Shown piece by piece: positions 63,475 to 64,000 of a stretch of 64,000 bases of DNA (positions within the stretch are counted from its first letter, which is position 1; each line of letters opens with the position of its first letter). The notes under the pieces were generated by a model. It was not told the DNA's origin and did not search any database. It saw nothing but the letters and a program-made list of their open reading frames with translations. The position numbers were made by a program, and so were the translations under genes. This stretch comes from Haliea sp. (GTDB taxonomy: Bacteria; Pseudomonadota; Gammaproteobacteria; Pseudomonadales; Halieaceae): assembly GCA_016704305.1 (NCBI GenBank), contig JADJAL010000006.1, forward strand, positions 153,708 through 217,707, in the 5' to 3' direction.

Positions 63475-64000
63475 TTACTGCTGTGACGAAAAATCCGCTG
63501 CTGAAAAATCGTCCGAGTGGCTCTGGATAAACGCACACAGCTTCTGCAATCTCTCTTGATTCACCCGATTCCTGATCAGCTTGCGGTAGCGGAAATCGCG
63601 CTTCTTTATATACTCGAACGGATGGGTCAGGATCACGATGTTCTCGGCTCCGGCTCGCCGCGCCTTCCACAGCAGATGCTTCATCTCCGGCCAGGAACAG
63701 CTGGTTATCTGCAGGGATTTTTTGTGCCGCTTTCCGGCCAGATTTGAATCCTGGTAGGAATAGACTGGAAGCTCCATAACGCCGTGGATCAAATGTCGCC
63801 CTGAATTGTGGGACAGCGCAGGCTCCCGTGGCTGAAAGACGCCGAGCGCAATATTGGAGCTCATCGGAATAGCGAGGTCACGCATGACCCGGTAGACAGT
63901 ATCATCAGCGCGCAAGCTGCCCGTGCGGATGGCGGTTGGCCTGTGGCCGACCCAGCGCTCAAACACGCTGATACAGGTACTGAATACCTGCTTCAGCTCG
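63475..64000 (-). CDS. Polysaccharide deacetylase-like protein, 3' part
   Basis: The frame is open to the window edge, so the N-terminus is missing; a GTG at 63966 is probably internal. At least 174 residues are visible. ERWVGHRPTAIRTGSLRADD, MRDLAIPMSSNIALGV, HGVMELPVYSYQD and NIVILTHPFEYIKKRD resemble the later motifs of NodB-like deacetylases that appear as hypothetical proteins in exopolysaccharide loci. The metal-binding motif 1 would lie outside the window, so activity cannot be judged. It converges on the acyl-CoA ligase gene with an 82-bp gap. Confidence 0.55.
   Translation of the reverse strand, partial: ELKQVFSTCISVFERWVGHRPTAIRTGSLRADDTVYRVMRDLAIPMSSNIALGVFQPREPALSHNSGRHLIHGVMELPVYSYQDSNLAGKRHKKSLQITSCSWPEMKHLLWKARRAGAENIVILTHPFEYIKKRDFRYRKLIRNRVNQERLQKLCAFIQSHSDDFSAADFSSQQ

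Noticed and set aside
1..64000. tRNA, rRNA, CRISPR arrays, insertion sequences, prophage genes
   Set aside because: No repeat-spacer pattern, transposase motif or RNA gene signature was found on reading both strands.

Overview
The window is a large polysaccharide and protein-sorting island of the exosortase A (XrtA/EpsH, PEP-CTERM) type. Gene content and gene order (prsK/prsR/prsT regulators, Wza-like exporter, chain-length protein, BY-kinase, outer-membrane barrel, deacetylase, FemAB protein, xrtA-epsI, stp-type glycosyltransferases, amidotransferase, hydrolases 1 and 2) indicate a Gram-negative proteobacterium. A marine or aquatic gammaproteobacterium of the Halieaceae/Spongiibacteraceae kind fits best, but that is an inference from recognised families only. 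No rRNA, tRNA, insertion sequence, phage gene or CRISPR array was seen.

Layout. 1-1.2 kb: the 3' part of a PEP-CTERM protein (a likely exosortase substrate), a terminator, and a decayed outer-membrane barrel gene. 1.4-8.6 kb: a FeeM/autoinducer-synthase-like acyltransferase, TPR lipoprotein PrsT, and the PrsR/PrsK two-component system on the minus strand. 8.8-11.1 kb: UDP-GlcNAc C4-epimerase and UDP-GalNAc dehydrogenase, giving UDP-GalNAcA. 11.2-14.8 kb, minus strand: HPr-rel-A group (nucleotidyltransferase, HprK-like kinase, PqqD-like carrier), a small exported protein and a small membrane protein. 14.9-33.7 kb: the core operon, comprising ATPase/OmpA protein, exporter, chain-length protein, tyrosine kinase, barrel, WecB, deacetylase, FemAB, exosortase A-EpsI, glycosyltransferases, amidotransferase, CapK-like ligase and O-glycan ligase. 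33.8-37.7 kb: deacetylase, TPR protein, sulfotransferase, GT2. 38.2-45.8 kb: an ATP-grasp/tyrosine-phosphatase fusion, a second sulfotransferase, two tandem hydrolase 2/hydrolase 1 pairs, a GNAT protein and an acyl carrier protein. 45.8-50.7 kb: an asparagine-synthetase homologue without the glutaminase cysteine, then an MBOAT acyltransferase and a partner protein. 50.8-56.2 kb: a GDP-D-glycero-alpha-D-manno-heptose pathway (HddC-GmhB fusion, HddA, GmhA) with two more exosortase glycosyltransferases. 56.3-64 kb: a small Cys protein, flippase, aminotransferase, KamA-family radical SAM enzyme, second ACP, exosortase-associated acyl-CoA ligase, and the 3' part of a deacetylase-like gene.

How they fit together (inference). 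Nucleotide sugars (UDP-GalNAcA, UDP-ManNAc, GDP-heptose) are assembled by the glycosyltransferases. The product would be decorated by sulfation, acylation, amidation and ACP-linked amino groups, flipped and exported, with chain length set by the BY-kinase system. PEP-CTERM proteins would be cut by XrtA and joined to the glycan layer under PrsK/PrsR control. The initiating polyprenyl-phosphate sugar transferase and the exosortase-associated PLP decarboxylase are not in the window.

Caution. At least nine genes show reading-frame breaks. Nearly all are explained by a single missing base, several in homopolymers (A10, T8), so sequence error is more likely than decay. PrsT instead has one in-frame TAA codon.
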